DNA from: Montifringilla adamsi
Lineage: Eukaryota > Chordata > Aves > Passeriformes > Passeridae
Direction: 5' to 3'
Length of the DNA: 64,000 nt
Assembly: GCA_017590115.1 (NCBI GenBank)
Contig: JAGGNK010008781.1
Location: 3,763,676-3,827,675, forward strand
Shown here: positions 13,540 through 26,344 of the stretch, one piece after another
Layout: each line of letters begins with the position of its first letter
Position numbering within the stretch: position 1 is the stretch's first letter
Position numbers and translations under genes: made by a program
Notes under the pieces: generated by a model
The model's input: the letters and a program-made list of their open reading frames with translations, nothing else
Told to the model about the DNA's origin: nothing
Databases searched by the model: none

Positions 13540-13880
13540 GAGCGGGTCATTGCACCGGGCGCAGCGCCGCAGCCGCACCGGGAGTGCTCCCCTCAGAGCT
13601 TCACCCCGCTCATATCGCACCTCAGCGCCTCACCCGCGCCAGGGAGAGTTGATCGCCCGCACAGCGGGGAGGGCATAAACCGCACCGGGTGCGCTCCCCT
13701 CAGCGCCTCACCCGGGGAGCGGATCACCCGCACCGGGTGTTATCCCCTCAGTGTCTCACCCCGGGGAGCGGATCATCCGCACCGGGTGTTTTCCCCTCAG
13801 TGCCTCGCCTCATCCCTCAGGGATTGCTCCCCTCAGCCCCTCGCGGGACGGTCCCCTCAGGGCCTCACATCGCTCCCCTG
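13540..13880. repeat. GC-rich minisatellite, unit about 48-49 bp
   Basis: Units share 'cgcaccgggtg', 'cccctcag' and 'gcctcacc'. The best copies have the word gagcggatca at 13717 and 13766 (spacing 49) and caccgggt at 13683, 13731 and 13780. Earlier and later copies are degenerate. The array explains the long open frames seen here. Confidence 0.7.
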
Positions 13881-16800
13881 GCGCTGCCCCGGGGTCTCAC
13901 CCTCATGCAATGGCCGCTCCCTCAGCCCTTCACCTCCCTCCACCCTTTGCCAGGACCGAGAGCTGCTCCCTCAGTGCTGTTCTCCTCAGTTTCTCTCTCA
14001 ACACTCTTGGATTCACTTACTGGGCCCCTCTGAAACTCCCCATTTCCCTCCAGGGCTGGTCCCTCTTGGTCCCTCACGTTCCCCTCATGGTTGTTTCTCC
14101 TCTCCCGCAGCCCTGCTCACCCCTATTTTGGCTGTCCCCTCACAGAATGACTTCCCTTTCTGCCTTCTCCTTGCCCCTCTCTGTCACCATCTCACAGGAA
14201 TCCTGTCACCTCTCAAGGAGCTTTTCCCAAAGAACTCGTGAGCAAGCAGGTATGTCCCTTCAAATCTGTACTTCTGGATTTATGGATTCCAGAGGGTGTG
14301 AAGTAAAAGGGTTGCAACACCTCAGTATGTGTGGAAAGAAGGGGATCCAGAGGAAAACTGATCCTTCTTTCTCAGCCTAATTTCACCCTCAGTTCCCTCA
14401 GACCTCACCCTGAGCCCGTTCAGAGGCACAAAGTGTCAGAGGCAGCTGTACCTGGATGTTCAGCAAAGGACGTGCTGCCGAGACAAATCATGTTAATGAG
14501 AGAGACGTGGTGATAAATGTTAAATAGTTTTAGTGGATAATTGCTGTGGGGATTCCCATTGCAAGTGTCTGCTTTTCATGGAACAGTGACTGTGCACAAC
14601 TGAGCAGAGATAGAGCTCTATGCATTTATTTACCTGTTTGATCAGATTAAATTATTTAACATATCAGTGCATTATAACAAATGTGCTGTGCTATTGCAGG
14701 AAAAGCTTATTCAGAGTTGGAGTAAAACAAGATCTACCACCAGTGCTTTATATCCTATTTAAATCTGGTTGGGAAGAAGCATATTTTTCCATGTAATGGA
14801 TGACCACTCAACATGCAAAGCCCTTTTGTAGCACTGATTCAGCAGTGTGAGCACTCACACCATTGTGAAGCTTGTTTTTGAGGCCACTTCAGTTGACACA
14901 GGGTTCAGGTAAGTTCAAACAAGCAGTGATTTAGAGATCTGTGTGATAGCTCTGTGCACTCTTTGATAGGACATCCCTGCTATTCATGTGCTGGAGAGCA
15001 GAAGAGTCTCCAGGTTTGGTTTATTCTAGAAATAGATATTATTTGCCTCTGTGCAGCAGTAATTTCTGATCAGGGAGAGTGTGCAGAGCTGCTATCAAAA
15101 GTTTTTATGAGGGAAAAGCTCCATGGACATCTGTTATTTTCGGTCAAGACATGACAGAGAGAACAACGGCTGCAGACGGACCCTGATCCACCCGTGGAAG
15201 CCCTGGGAGGAGTCAGAAAAGAGGGAACGCTGAGACTGGAAGATTTTATGGCAGGTGGGACGTGGCAGCTGAGTTCTGGCAGGGGAGATAAGCTAGGCTC
15301 CCGAAGGTTCCTTGGAGCCAGGGAAAAACTTCGCTCCTGGGGTTGGATTAGTCACAACATTTCAAGGGCAGACAGCCACGGGTGTTGCTGTTGTTGTTTT
15401 GTTCCCAGCGTGGGAGTTTGACATTGTTTTCGTTCATCCACACGTGAGAGAAACAGAGGGAGAGAAACACAAAGTGTGTGTGCATTTTAGTGGGAGTAGC
15501 ATTCTACCAAAAAAGCATTCCATGTTTAGATCTTGTGGTACTATCATGGTGCTAGTTGAGTATCTTCCACAAAATCAACACAAACAGCAGAGCTGGGAGT
15601 CAGGTGGGATGTTCCCTTCACAGGCAAGGAGAAGGACATCAGCAGAAGGGGTTTGCAGTGTTTTCCAGAGGTCTGGATGTACCTGTTCTCCAAAGGGATG
15701 TTTCACAGGCTGGGTAACCCAGGCTGCAAATGCTTTGTCTGCCGCTCTTTCCAAGGCCTCCTGGGCTGCTTTGTCCTGGAGGAATGTGGCTGCCACAGCA
15801 GCTCCCAGATGGAGAATCTGTGTTTGATGTGGCTGTGGATTCAATCTGCTGCCTTGGGATGCAAGGAATGAGGAGCTGACTCAGGGCCAGGAGAGGCTCT
15901 GGAAGCTTCCACAGGTGAGGCACTGAACGAGGTGTGTGGCCACCTTATTCCCTGGCAGGGGCTCTGCTTTGTCCTTTGTCTGGGGGCTGGTGACAGTTTC
16001 TCCCAGCAAGGATCCTGATCCATGTGGGTTCCTGTGGGAGGAAATCTGAGCTGCCTCCCGTGAAAACATCCCCCTTGGCTCTGACCTGCACATTGTGCAG
16101 ATGTTTTGGAAGTCTTCCTTTGAGCCAAATCTGTGTGAAGACTTCCAAAGCTGAACAGAAGGGATATTTGCCATTTTATAGTTATTGATTTGCTTATTTG
16201 GAGTTCTTCTGAATTCTATTGACTTGACAATTCAAAGCTAAAAAGCCGTTATTGAATGAAAACAATGGAATAAAACTGAGAAATGTACCCTGTCCTGCCT
16301 CACTGCAGGTAAATAAAATAATTACTGCTAAATGTAATTTCCTAAATTATTTGAAGTTCCTGCCATTCAGGAATTAAGAGTGTATTGTACAATCTATAAA
16401 CTTACATGGAATGCTGATGTGGCTTCCTACATGGGATTTTCAGCACTAGGGCTGTGCTGGATGCAGCAAACTCCATGCAGTTTGCCTGGCATCTGCTGCA
16501 GAAGGTGTTGTGTAATGGAATGAAAAAAAAAAATAATATTTGTGTTCTGCCTGTCACCAGTAAATGTCAGCCACTGCAGCTTCAATGTGCAGTCAGAGGG
16601 GTACAGCAGCAACTACAAAGAACTCTTGGACTACTTTATGGGATGACTTAAAAAACAGACCAGAATAACTTTGTGACACAGATCATCAAGCTGAAGGAAT
16701 AAAACCCTCAACTTGTAAATAGGTTCCTACAGAAAAACGCTATTTTGCTTCCATTATTTTGCTTTTTTCCCATTATTTTGGAGCAGATGTTGAGTGTTCT

Positions 16801-17654
16801 TTGATCTGCTGTGGTTGTCTCTGCCTCTGGTGGCAGGATTTTGGGATCAGCTGCTTCCTGTGCAGGTCTCCTGTGTCCTTGTGCTTCTCTGGACATCACA
16901 GATACTGAGACTTAGCAGAAGATGCTCATGGGCTGTGGGCAAAAATTCACTCCTGCAAATGGAAATTCCCTATTCCTGCTTGGAATTTGCCTATTATGTA
17001 ATGGGATTTAAAGCAGCATTGTCTCACCCTTCAGTTTAATTTTACATTAACAGCTATTATGTGTGGAGAGAACTCTTTTCATCCCAAGACTCTGCTGTGT
17101 ATCTTTCTGTTCATTTAGAAATGACACTTTCAGTGACCATTGTGGCACTAAGAAATGTGTGAAAAAGAAAAACAAGTTGCTATTTTTATGTGGTCTGCAC
17201 AAACCAGATTTGCAGACCCTGAATCCCGGCTCCTCTGCCTGGTACTTGTTATTTAGGGAGCCCAAATGCCATCATTAATAAGGCCACTACCCAAGGAATA
17301 CTGGCATTTCTTGGCACATTATCTGGGATTAAAAAATACAGTTTCTCCAAGTAAAACATAGAAATGACTGAAGTGGAAAAAAAATCAGTGTTTGACAGAG
17401 GAGAAAGAAGAAACTAGAGAGTGAAATAAAATAATTCCAAACCTCAGAAATGTATTTTAATTGCAAATGGAAACATTCACATTTTTCTCATTTAGAAGAG
17501 CAATAATTGCTGAAGATTGCAAGGTGGGCTTGAGGGAGGAAGAACAAATAGATGTTTTTGTTAAAATTAATAAGGGTTATAGGAAACAAGAGAATGAATC
17601 ACTACCTTGCAAACATGGCCTTACTTAAATTGGACAGGAAACAAATGTAAATTA

Positions 17655-17835
17655 TGGAATCACAGAATCTGGGAATCCTGGGATGGTTTGGGATAGAAGG
17701 GACCTCAAAGCCCATCCCATTCCACCCCTTGCCATGGGCAGGGACGACTTCCACCATTCCAGGTGGCTCCAAGCCCCATCCAACCTGGCCCTGGACACTT
17801 CCAGGGGTGGGGCAGCCCCAGCCTCTCTGTTCAGT
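17655..17835 (-). mobile_element. CR1 3' fragment, antisense
   Basis: It starts with 'ggaatcacagaatctgggaa'. It carries 'gatagaagggacct', 'ttgccatgggcagggac' and 'ccaagccccatccaacctgg' in the order of a reversed CR1 3' end. Confidence 0.85.
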
Positions 17836-18615
17836 CTCTTCCACTGTTGAATTGTCTTCACCTTTAGGGAGTTTCCTAATCCGCTACTATTGCAATTTAA
17901 CCCTTTCCATTTCCTTTTCCGGCTGTTGCAGACACAGAGAACAGTTTATTTCCTCTCTCTCCTGTTGTCTTCACCCATGAGGGTGTGAGCAGTGTTCCTC
18001 CCCACCATCTCTGCACCAAATCATCCCTGTCCTTTCAAACTTGGAAAGTTGGAAGCCTGATCTTTTCTTTGGGATTTCCTGCTCCCTTGAGGTGCTGGCA
18101 TTTAACAGTTCTCTCTCAAATTTCAGGTTTCAATTTCTTACTCAAGTTGCCTTTTCTGGAAGTACCTAAATGCTGCCCATCAGTGAGAAAGAGTGGCTGG
18201 GAGCTGAGCAGATCCCTGAGTGGTTGTCCTGAATTTTTGAATCTCAAATGTCTCAGAAGACTCATTATTACTATCCAAAAATAGGTAGGTTTAAATACAG
18301 CTATTCTGTGCTGTTTTAAAATTCAACCTTTCTGAAAACTGGTGCAGTAACACAAGGGATAAATTAATGGAAAAAGAATAATCTGGTACAATATTCTGCT
18401 CAATATTGTAAACATATAAACGTGACAAGGTGGCATCTCTGGCTTCATATTTACCCCATATTTTACTTAAAGTTTTATTTAAAACCCTTGGAAAGAGAAA
18501 GTGTCATAAGCTGTTTTTCTCTTAGCCTATCAAGAAATAATTTGTGTCTACATTTGTATTTCAAGAATTTTCTCTGGTTTCTCAAGTGAGTTGGTTGAAA
18601 TACTGATCCTGCAAT

Positions 18616-18664
18616 CCCTGTGTTTGAGAGATTCCATCAAAAAGGAATTGGTTCAAACACAGGG
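18616..18664. repeat. Imperfect 49-nt hairpin
   Basis: Arms ccctgtgtttga (18616-18627) and tcaaacacaggg (18653-18664) are exact reverse complements. Inside them attcc and ggaat also pair, leaving a 3/4-nt internal loop and an 8-nt terminal loop. Function is unknown. Confidence 0.6.
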
Positions 18665-18859
18665 GAAATTCCTGTTACTTCACCCTGAACAAGAGCTGTA
18701 ATGACCAAATTCCAGAATTGATATCCCTGGAAAAGTCCTCTCTCCCCACCCAGACAGCTCCATGCACACATTGGTCAAAGCTGAGATCTGGGCAGAGCTT
18801 CACACAATATTTATTTAAAAAGTTCAGTCCTAATCAGAATAAAAAGCTGAAATATTGAC

Positions 18860-18965
18860 ATTTGGAATGTAACATCCCAGGGGGAAAAGTACATTTTGGG
18901 ACAATTTCCTTTTCCAGGGCCAGGTTGGAGTGGGCTTGGAGAAACCTGGGATAGTGGGGAGTCTG
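18860..18965 (+). mobile_element. Possible CR1 remnant
   Basis: 'ccagggccaggttggagtgg' followed by 'gcttggagaaacctgggata' resembles the middle of a CR1 3' region. The flanks are not recognisable. Confidence 0.45.
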
Positions 18966-20939
18966 AACCAACAGGACACCAAAGTAAAGAGGGAAAACAG
19001 GATTTGAAATGAGGATTTTAAAAGAGGTGGTGTTTGAACTTTCATCATTGTCTTTTACTTGCAATTCCTAAATCAGATCCAAGAGTATGAATTCCTAATT
19101 AACAGGTTTGCACTGGCATTGTAGCACTACCAACCCTTTTTCCTGGCAAGGGAAGGCAGGGCAGTGAATCCCTGGCCTGAGCAAATGTTAGTCTGTGCTG
19201 ATTTTCTCTTCAGTGGTGACAGGCATTCAAAACAAAGCTGAAACTGAAAGCCACTAATTGAGAGCTGAAGGCAAGCTGTGCAAAGTGGAATAAGTGGAAT
19301 GGTTTTCCTCTGGGAAGAACAATTTTGCTCTCTGTGTGGTGCTGCCTTGCAGCTCTAAGTGCCCCCATCTCCAAAGGTGCTCTTCCCATGGAGCCTTCCT
19401 CCCTTTCCTTTCTTTCTTGCAGCATTTCTCTTGTTCTTTCCAGTGTCTCTTTCCTCTATTTCCAGCCAAGAATCTGCTTTTAAAAGAAGAGTAATAACTA
19501 TTATACAATAAAGTCCCAGCGAGTGAACATGTTGACAGGATATAAATATGAGGGAAACAAACAGAAGAGGCTGGAGATGTGTGCTGTGGTTTGGAATGCT
19601 GCTGATTTATGTGAGAGGTGCAGTCCTCTTATGCTCTCTATCACTCACCTATTTTTCCCTATTTTCCTTCCAGCCAGATGGCACAAACCAGGAAAGGCCA
19701 AATAATTCATCATTCCACATTCAGGCTGGACTGCCCCCTGGGTGAGACCAGGGTGGTGGAAAATCTTTTCATGCTGCTACAGGCAGGAGAGTTTCTTCCT
19801 TTGTGGTGTGGTAGAGGTGAGTTTATGGTGCTGCAGTGAAATGTCCTGTGCTTATAAAATCCTGGTCCTGACAGGGAATGGGAATTGTTTTATAAACCTT
19901 CACTTTATGCTTAACAACAGCACAGTGTTTCTTTAAAAGGAACATCACAAAGAGCCTACAGAGAACCAGGAAGAACTAAACTTCAACTAAAATAACCCCA
20001 CAATCAGTTAATCAACAGGAGAACCAGAGCAGTGCTGTCAGTCACCCAAAGCCACGAGCATCACCCCCTTCATGAGATTATCATTTCCCAGACAGGTGAC
20101 ATCAGCCCAGCCCTCCTCCTGCAGCACAGGGACCACATTTTGTGTGCTGGGCTCCATTCTCTTATCATGTGGCTCTTGATTGGGCCTGACAAACACATCA
20201 AAAAGCCATTTTTTAGGCTTGATTACCCAGTCTGCCCAGGCTTGGGGTGGTGGCAATTGAATGACATGAAAAGTTGAAGCTCAGGGTGACAGGATGGGAA
20301 GAGTGATAGAAATTCTAATGAGAATGATAAATCCCCAGGAGCAGCTGCACTGCCTGGCTCACACTGGGACACCCTTCTCAGGCACTTGTGAAATCAGCAG
20401 TTATTTCAAGGGAGCCCAAACCACACAATTTGTGCTGTTATTTGGATTATTTTAATTCTGTTTTTTATTCAAGCTGTCAGGCAGTTTGGGGATTAATGGG
20501 TTGTCTGTGTTAGAAGGCAGTTACAGAATGATGTGAGACATTGCCTTGATGAAGTTCTGTTTAATTACAAAGCAGGCAAGTCTTTCCTGGAGTGCTGGAT
20601 TAAATAAACCACACATTTTTACGCTCAGTGCTTTGACCAAAGCCAGGATTTGAACAAAAAAACCCCAACCCTCTCAAAGTTTCTCTTGCATCAGCAGCCT
20701 CAAAAGGCAGTTTTCCTTTTTCTCCCTCTGTGCCCCTGATCTGAGCACGTGTTTGGCTTTTTTCTCTTCCACAAACACAAAGCTCCAGGTTTCCAGTGGC
20801 CTTTTTGCACCTTGTCAGGCCCCAGGGAAGCCATGTGGGTGATGTTCAGTGCACAGGAGCTCTGCCATGTGCCTCTCCTTTGAGCAGGAGTTGCTTTGCT
20901 TTCAGCTCCCTGATTCCACAGGGACATTTGTTCAGGGTT

Positions 20940-21016
20940 GTTGTGGGTTTTTTTTGTTTTTGTTTTTTGGGGTTTTTTTTTTGTTTGTTTGTTTGGTTTT
21001 TTTTTTGTTTTCTTGA
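20940..21016. repeat. T-rich simple repeat (TTTG/T-tract)
   Basis: Runs of 6-10 T are interrupted by G, including a (tttg)n stretch. It is low complexity and may be a decayed poly(A) tail read from the other strand. Confidence 0.75.
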
Positions 21017-21933
21017 AGGAAGAATTCTGGTTCCCCACCGATTTCTATGAAATTCCACAAAAGAGATTTTCCTTTTGGCTCAGCAGGACACTCTCACCAG
21101 AAGTTTGAATGGTGCTGTCATTTTGAGGGTGCATCACTCTTTTAGGGCCTTATTCTGAAAAATGCCCTTCCTCCCTTGTGAACAAGGGCTGCTTTTGTAC
21201 ATTTTATCTTGGGTTTTATTTCCTCTTGTCCAAATGGCCATTTTGAACAATAGGATCCCATGTAGAGCACATGGTGATACTTGAAAGCCTTAATTTTAAA
21301 ACCAATTACATCCTAAGGCATCTGTCAGGCCAGTGGAAAACCTCTACATCCACTAGGACTGACAAAATAGATGAAGATGAAATTGCTTCTGGTTTAAACT
21401 TTATTTTCTCCATGAGACTTAGAGCCTTTCCTTGTGCTCCTTGGGGTGGCTCTCTGCATCCCACAGACTTGTTCCAATGGATTGGAGAAATCATTTTCCC
21501 TTTGTGTGGTTTCTTGTTGTTCTCGTGGCAGTTTTGGACCTGTGTTGGATGTCACAAGGCCAAAGTGCTCAGCAGATGTCAAATATGAGAATCTGGTTAT
21601 GATCATCATTAAAACCAATCTGCAGGCAAAGCACCAGGAACTGCTAATTGGACAACTGAAGAAACACCCAATAGCTCCAGTTTCTGAATCTTTGAGCTCT
21701 GCTTCCCTGTACAAATAAAACAGCCTAAATTCTGCAAAAAAATGACATTAAAACTGATAAATAGGACTATGAGAACATTTATTCTTTGTGGCACCTGTGC
21801 CAGTCTTCAACACAGCACAACTTTTGTATTTTTTAGTCTGAAATGTTGATATGATCTCATAGAACAAGATGAGATTAATGGGTCAGGTTCCCTCTCAGTG
21901 TCAGCCAAGCAGAGACTGCTTATTCTTTTATGT

Positions 21934-21972
21934 ACTTCAGAAAATGGACATAAATTTTCCATTTTCTGAAGT
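21934..21972. repeat. Perfect 15-bp inverted repeat with 9-nt loop
   Basis: The left arm acttcagaaaatgga (21934-21948) is the exact reverse complement of 21958-21972, around loop cataaattt. It lies in otherwise featureless intergenic sequence. Confidence 0.85.
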
Positions 21973-24883
21973 TGAAAACACTTCTTGAGACCAGACATGA
22001 GAAACTATTTCTGCTTTCTGCAGTATGTGAGTGCAGACCTCTCTGAAAATAAGTGACTTGCTCGGGATCGCACAGAAAATCAATATTGCTGAGGAAAAAA
22101 CATTGAATTTCTTTCATCTCAAGTCCTATTTTGACTACTGTGCTTCCTCTCTCCTCATCACTATTACAACTAATAAGTGTTTATGTCTGATGGAGTGTGA
22201 ACCATGCTTAGGTCAGAGAAGCTGCTGGCTCTGTGTGTAATCCATCATGCAAAGTCATTTCCCCTGAGATAAACACTGAAATAATGGGGGAAAAAAATAG
22301 ATAAAGTGAGCAAAAAAAGCCAGCCAGCTGACAAAAACGGGGGTTTTGACTGATAGCTGGGAGAGGGTGAGACTGCTCTGACCTAAACACTCCAAACAAC
22401 AAACAAATAATTAAAAAGTAACTAAACAAAGATAAATGTCCTGGTTGCTCTGTGTCAAATTCCACATGCAACCATCCCAGACCCACCCTCTGCAGTGACT
22501 CAGGCTCTGCCTGACTTTACTCAACCAGTGGCTTCCAGAACAAAACATAACAAGGACTATTATGAATAAGATCCTTATAAAAATAAGGATTTAATTGCTG
22601 TAACTGCTTAAGCAATGAGTTGTCAAGTGCTCAGTGCAGACTGCAATGCAGGAGAACTGGAGAAATCCAATTAACAGGTGAATAGTGGCTGGGAACCTCA
22701 GTTCCTCTTCCCAAACCAGGACAGGAGCAGGAGCTCTTTATGGTTTATCCATAGGATTGGAATTTATTTGATTATTTATTGAGCTTGTGGGGACATCCAC
22801 AGTGAATTTCCTTGCAACAGTTTTGAACTCTGAGGAGAGGGAGGGCAGGGATCAGGTGGAAATAGGCTGGGAGAAAATGGTTCAGGCTCTCCTTCCTGAC
22901 AAGGCACATCCTGCAGCACAGATGAACTGAGCAGCCACTCTCTGGCCATCTGGGAATTTGGCAAATTTTCCTCACCACTTGGCCCAAAAGGTGTGGGAGT
23001 CCCATAAAAGCACCTTCACACTCCAGCCAGAGCATCCTCTCTTAATTAAGGTTAAACCCAAGAGTCACAGCTGAAATGCCACAGGTAACTGTGGCATAAC
23101 TCTACAAATCTGGCACTGGAAAGGACTTTGACTTTGTCTTACAGATCAGCCTCAGTTTCTCCTGAGGATCCTGGTCCCAGGATTCTCATTCCAGAGGCAA
23201 AGGCAGTGGCTGCTCCCTGACCCCACTGCCCACTGTGGCAGCTGGACAGAGCCTCACTGGGCTGAAGCTGCAGCCACCAGGTCACTGCACAGCTGACAGG
23301 TAAAAATAGGTGCCTGGAGATAACAAGGCATCACATCTTATTATCAATTCCCTGGGAAAGCCAACATCCCTCTCTCTTTCCTCTCCAAAGGATGCTTTAT
23401 TATAATTACATATCACTTTATTAGGCAGCTGAAGCAAAGAGCACATTTGATGCTAATGAAGTGCTGCTGTGGTTGAGGCTGTCACTATTTTTGGAGCTGC
23501 ACATCTCCAGTACTTTTCATTGGGTGATGGAGGCTTTGGATGTCTCTGGCTTCTTCTGTGGGGGCTGCCCAGGAAAAAGCAGTGACTCAGCGAGCCCAGC
23601 TGCAGAACTGTTCACATGGCATGGGAAATGCTGGGGACAGCCAGAACACACACAAAGGCTCTTTATGTGCTGCAAGTTGTGCTCAGGTAGGGGCCAGCAT
23701 TATCTGGATTAAAAAAATCCCTCTGTGCTGGTCACCTGCACAGGCCTCGTTTTTCCTGTTTCCCATCCCTCACCCTGCAGCTTTTCAAAGAAGGCAGATT
23801 GCACAGAACTCAGGGAAAATATTTGGGAGGCTGGAGACAGACACATCACAGCTGATCACTGGCTGCCTCTCCTTTTGGAATATGAAGGGTTTGCCATCTC
23901 CATTTCCTGCAGCAAAGCCTGAGGAGCTACTCGGCCTCGGGAAGGCAGGATTTGGTGTTCCAATTTCTCCTGCTCCCACATCCCTTGGTGTGACACTGGC
24001 ATCTAGCTGGGCCAGTGACTCAGCTCAGCCATTGACAGGAGCAGATTCCTCTCTCCCTTCCTCCCCACCTGGCAGGGTGTGTTACTGTCACCACCACATC
24101 ACACAGGTGACAGGAACAGGGCAGTGGCAGCACTGCTCCAGACCAGCATCTGCTGATAACCAACTCCCATTTCCAAGTCACTTCCTGACAGCACACTGGC
24201 AGACAAAGCCTCCCCTCCCAACAAACAAGGTTAATGGTTCTAGGTATCTTCTGATCCACAAAGCAGGAATGTGTCACAGCAAATAGGAATTCTCTAGAGA
24301 ACACCACTGGATCTCCACACCCGACTGGTTTTGGAGGTATTTTGCTACTGCAACTTCCCCACTCCCAGAGGGAAGGGAATGACTGGAGCATTAATGTGTC
24401 CTGTAGTTTTCCCTCAAGAGCACAAGGGTGTGACTGAATTTGCAATACCACCTGCTCATACAAACTCTTCTGATTCTCCTTGCTAGACGGGACTTCCCCA
24501 TTTTGTTGTTCCCACACACAATTTTTTTATTTAAGTGAACTTTCCAAGCATATTTGGTTAAGGCTTTTCTTAGACCTACCTTGTGAGTAGCTGGGAGATG
24601 TGTACAACCCTTCTGTATCTTTTTAGAGCTGATTTATATCAACAGGCCATTCCCAGAATTGCAGGAGAAACTCCTTTTAACTTAAAAACCTGTGAGTAAT
24701 CCCATTATCCAGCAAAGCACACACAAGAGAAGATGTAACCAATAACGGACAAAATTCCAGTGTCAGGGAAAATAAAGAACTCAGGGCAGAACACAGCACA
24801 GAGCAAGAGACTCCTCCCAGTCAGGCCAAGAATTGTGCAGGGGACACAGCCAGCTCACTGCCTCCCTCTGCTGAGCCTCAGCG

Positions 24884-25262
24884 ATACTTCAGAGAGAATT
24901 CCAGGCTGCTTTGGCTTGGAAGGGACCTTACAGCTCATCCTGTCCGAGCCCCTGCCACTTCCACCACCCCAGGATGCTCCAAGCCCCGTCCAACCTGACC
25001 TTGGACACTTCCAGGGATCCAGGGGCAGCCACAGGGATCCTCTGGGCACCTGTGCCAGGGCCTCAGCACTCTCACAGGGAACAATTCCTTCCCAATATCC
25101 CATCGAACCCTACCTCTGGCAGAGGGAAGCCATTCCCTGTCCTGTCATTCCAGGCCTTTCCAGCTCTCCTGGAGCCTCTTTGGACACTGCAAAAGGCTTT
25201 AAGGTCTCCCTGGAGCATTCCCTTCTCCAGGCTGACACCCCTCAGCTCTCCCAGCCTGGTAA
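24884..25262 (-). mobile_element. CR1 3' fragment, antisense (about 380 bp)
   Basis: It starts with 'gatacttcagagagaattcc' and continues with ttggcttggaagggacc, ccaagccccgtccaacctga, ctctcacagggaacaattcc and a GC-rich tail typical of CR1. It shares its unusual first 20 bp with the copy at 56325, so both probably belong to one subfamily. Confidence 0.85.
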
Positions 25263-26167
25263 TTAGCAACAGGAAGATGGTGGGAGTGCCCAGTGCTTTC
25301 ACTTGACACCTTTAACACCCACCAGCACCAGACTGCAGCCCCTTGCTGCAAACCAGCACTCCACAGGTGTCCAAGTTCTCCCACTGCCTCTGGAGCACTC
25401 CAAGCCCAATTCCTCTTTCCCACTAAACATGGCTTCCACCTCAGGGAGGGCTGTATTGCTCTCTTCCCCATCCTGTTTTCATAGAGCCTGGATCAATTTG
25501 TTGAAATCTTTATTTCTCATCAAGTCTAAAACCCTGTTGGCTACCTCAGCTCAGAAGTACTGGGCAGACAGATGGTGCAGTTACATAAACCTGGATTCCT
25601 GCAGAAATCTGGCTAAGGAAGAGCTCCAGAGTGCCAGACTTGGTGAACTGTACATCCCTGCTTTGTGTAAGAGCATTGATTTCTGCTGAGTTCAACACAG
25701 CACTAACCTTCTCCCCTCTCACTTTCAGACACTTCTATTCTGCAAAACTGTGGAGTATTTCCACCATTTCCACTTCAAAATCAAAGCATAGCTCCTGAAA
25801 TACCCCTAAGAAGTTATTTACTAGCTGAAGTTCAGCACAGACATATTTTGTCTTTGATTTTATCCTGCACTGTGTCCAGCATTAGCTGCTATTCCCAAAG
25901 CAGAATCTGTTCAGGATCCCTTCCCAGCTCATTCAGAGTTAAGAAAGCTGAATTCCTATTTATGTTAAATAGTCAAGGAAATCCAACAACCACCACAAAA
26001 GTACAACAGCCAAAACTCCTACACCCCAAACTTCTCCAAATTCTGGTCACTTCCTACAGCCCCTCAGAGTCTCACCCCACAGCAACAAGCACTGCCAGAG
26101 CCATGAAACACCTGCTGCTACAGACTGCAATGAACACACCACAAATTCTTGCTTTTTTCCCTTGGAG

Positions 26168-26173
26168 TTTAAT
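26168..26173 (-). terminator. RPL6: RPL6 polyadenylation signal ATTAAA
   Basis: ATTAAA lies about 19 nt after the RPL6 stop codon on the minus strand. A very short 3' UTR is normal for ribosomal-protein mRNAs. Confidence 0.6.
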
Positions 26174-26191
26174 GTGGTGCTTGCAGAAGGC

Positions 26192-26344
26192 TCAGAACAC
26201 CAATTTGTGAGGATAAACTCCATTTGAGAGAGAGAACGTGGAGCGCAGATACCCCCGGAGCTGAGGCACCTTCTTGATCCGTGCCAGGATCTGGGAATCC
26301 ACGGCCTTCTGGTCTGTCTTGCGCTGCTCTGTCAGCTCATATTT
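26192..26344 (-). CDS. RPL6: RPL6 exon 7 (residues 243-292 and stop)
   Basis: The exon reads [20 protein letters not shown] through [11 protein letters not shown] to [10 protein letters not shown] and TGA. The acceptor is TTTGCAG|AAATATG. Confidence 0.96.
   Translation of the reverse strand, partial: KYELTEQRKTDQKAVDSQILARIKKVPQLRGYLRSTFSLSNGVYPHKLVF

Larger units (their letters stand above)
12640..13900. promoter_or_regulatory. HECTD4: CpG-island promoter of HECTD4
   Basis: The GC content and CpG density jump sharply here compared with the AT-rich flanks. The island covers HECTD4 exon 1 and its 5' UTR. Several GC boxes (gggcggggc type) lie at 12980-13330. A YY1-like element at 13221-13230 reads CAACATGGCG on the gene's strand and probably lies near the start site. 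No TATA box is evident, as expected for a housekeeping CpG promoter. Transcription could also leave on the plus strand, but I see no supported transcript there. Confidence 0.75.
13900..26167. other. Intergenic region between HECTD4 and RPL6
   Basis: The region is 12 kb with no supported protein gene; its open frames are short and unlike any family I know. It contains three CR1 pieces (about 17655, 18860, 24884), a T-rich simple repeat (20940-21016) and two notable hairpins (18616-18664 and 21934-21972). Otherwise it is unremarkable unique sequence. Confidence 0.65.

Noticed and set aside
12649..13678. Long GC-rich open frames on both strands around the HECTD4 promoter (262 and 289 codons)
   Set aside because: Both strands are open because stop codons are rare in CpG-rich DNA. 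Only the 57-codon part of the minus frame that splices to exon 2 is supported.
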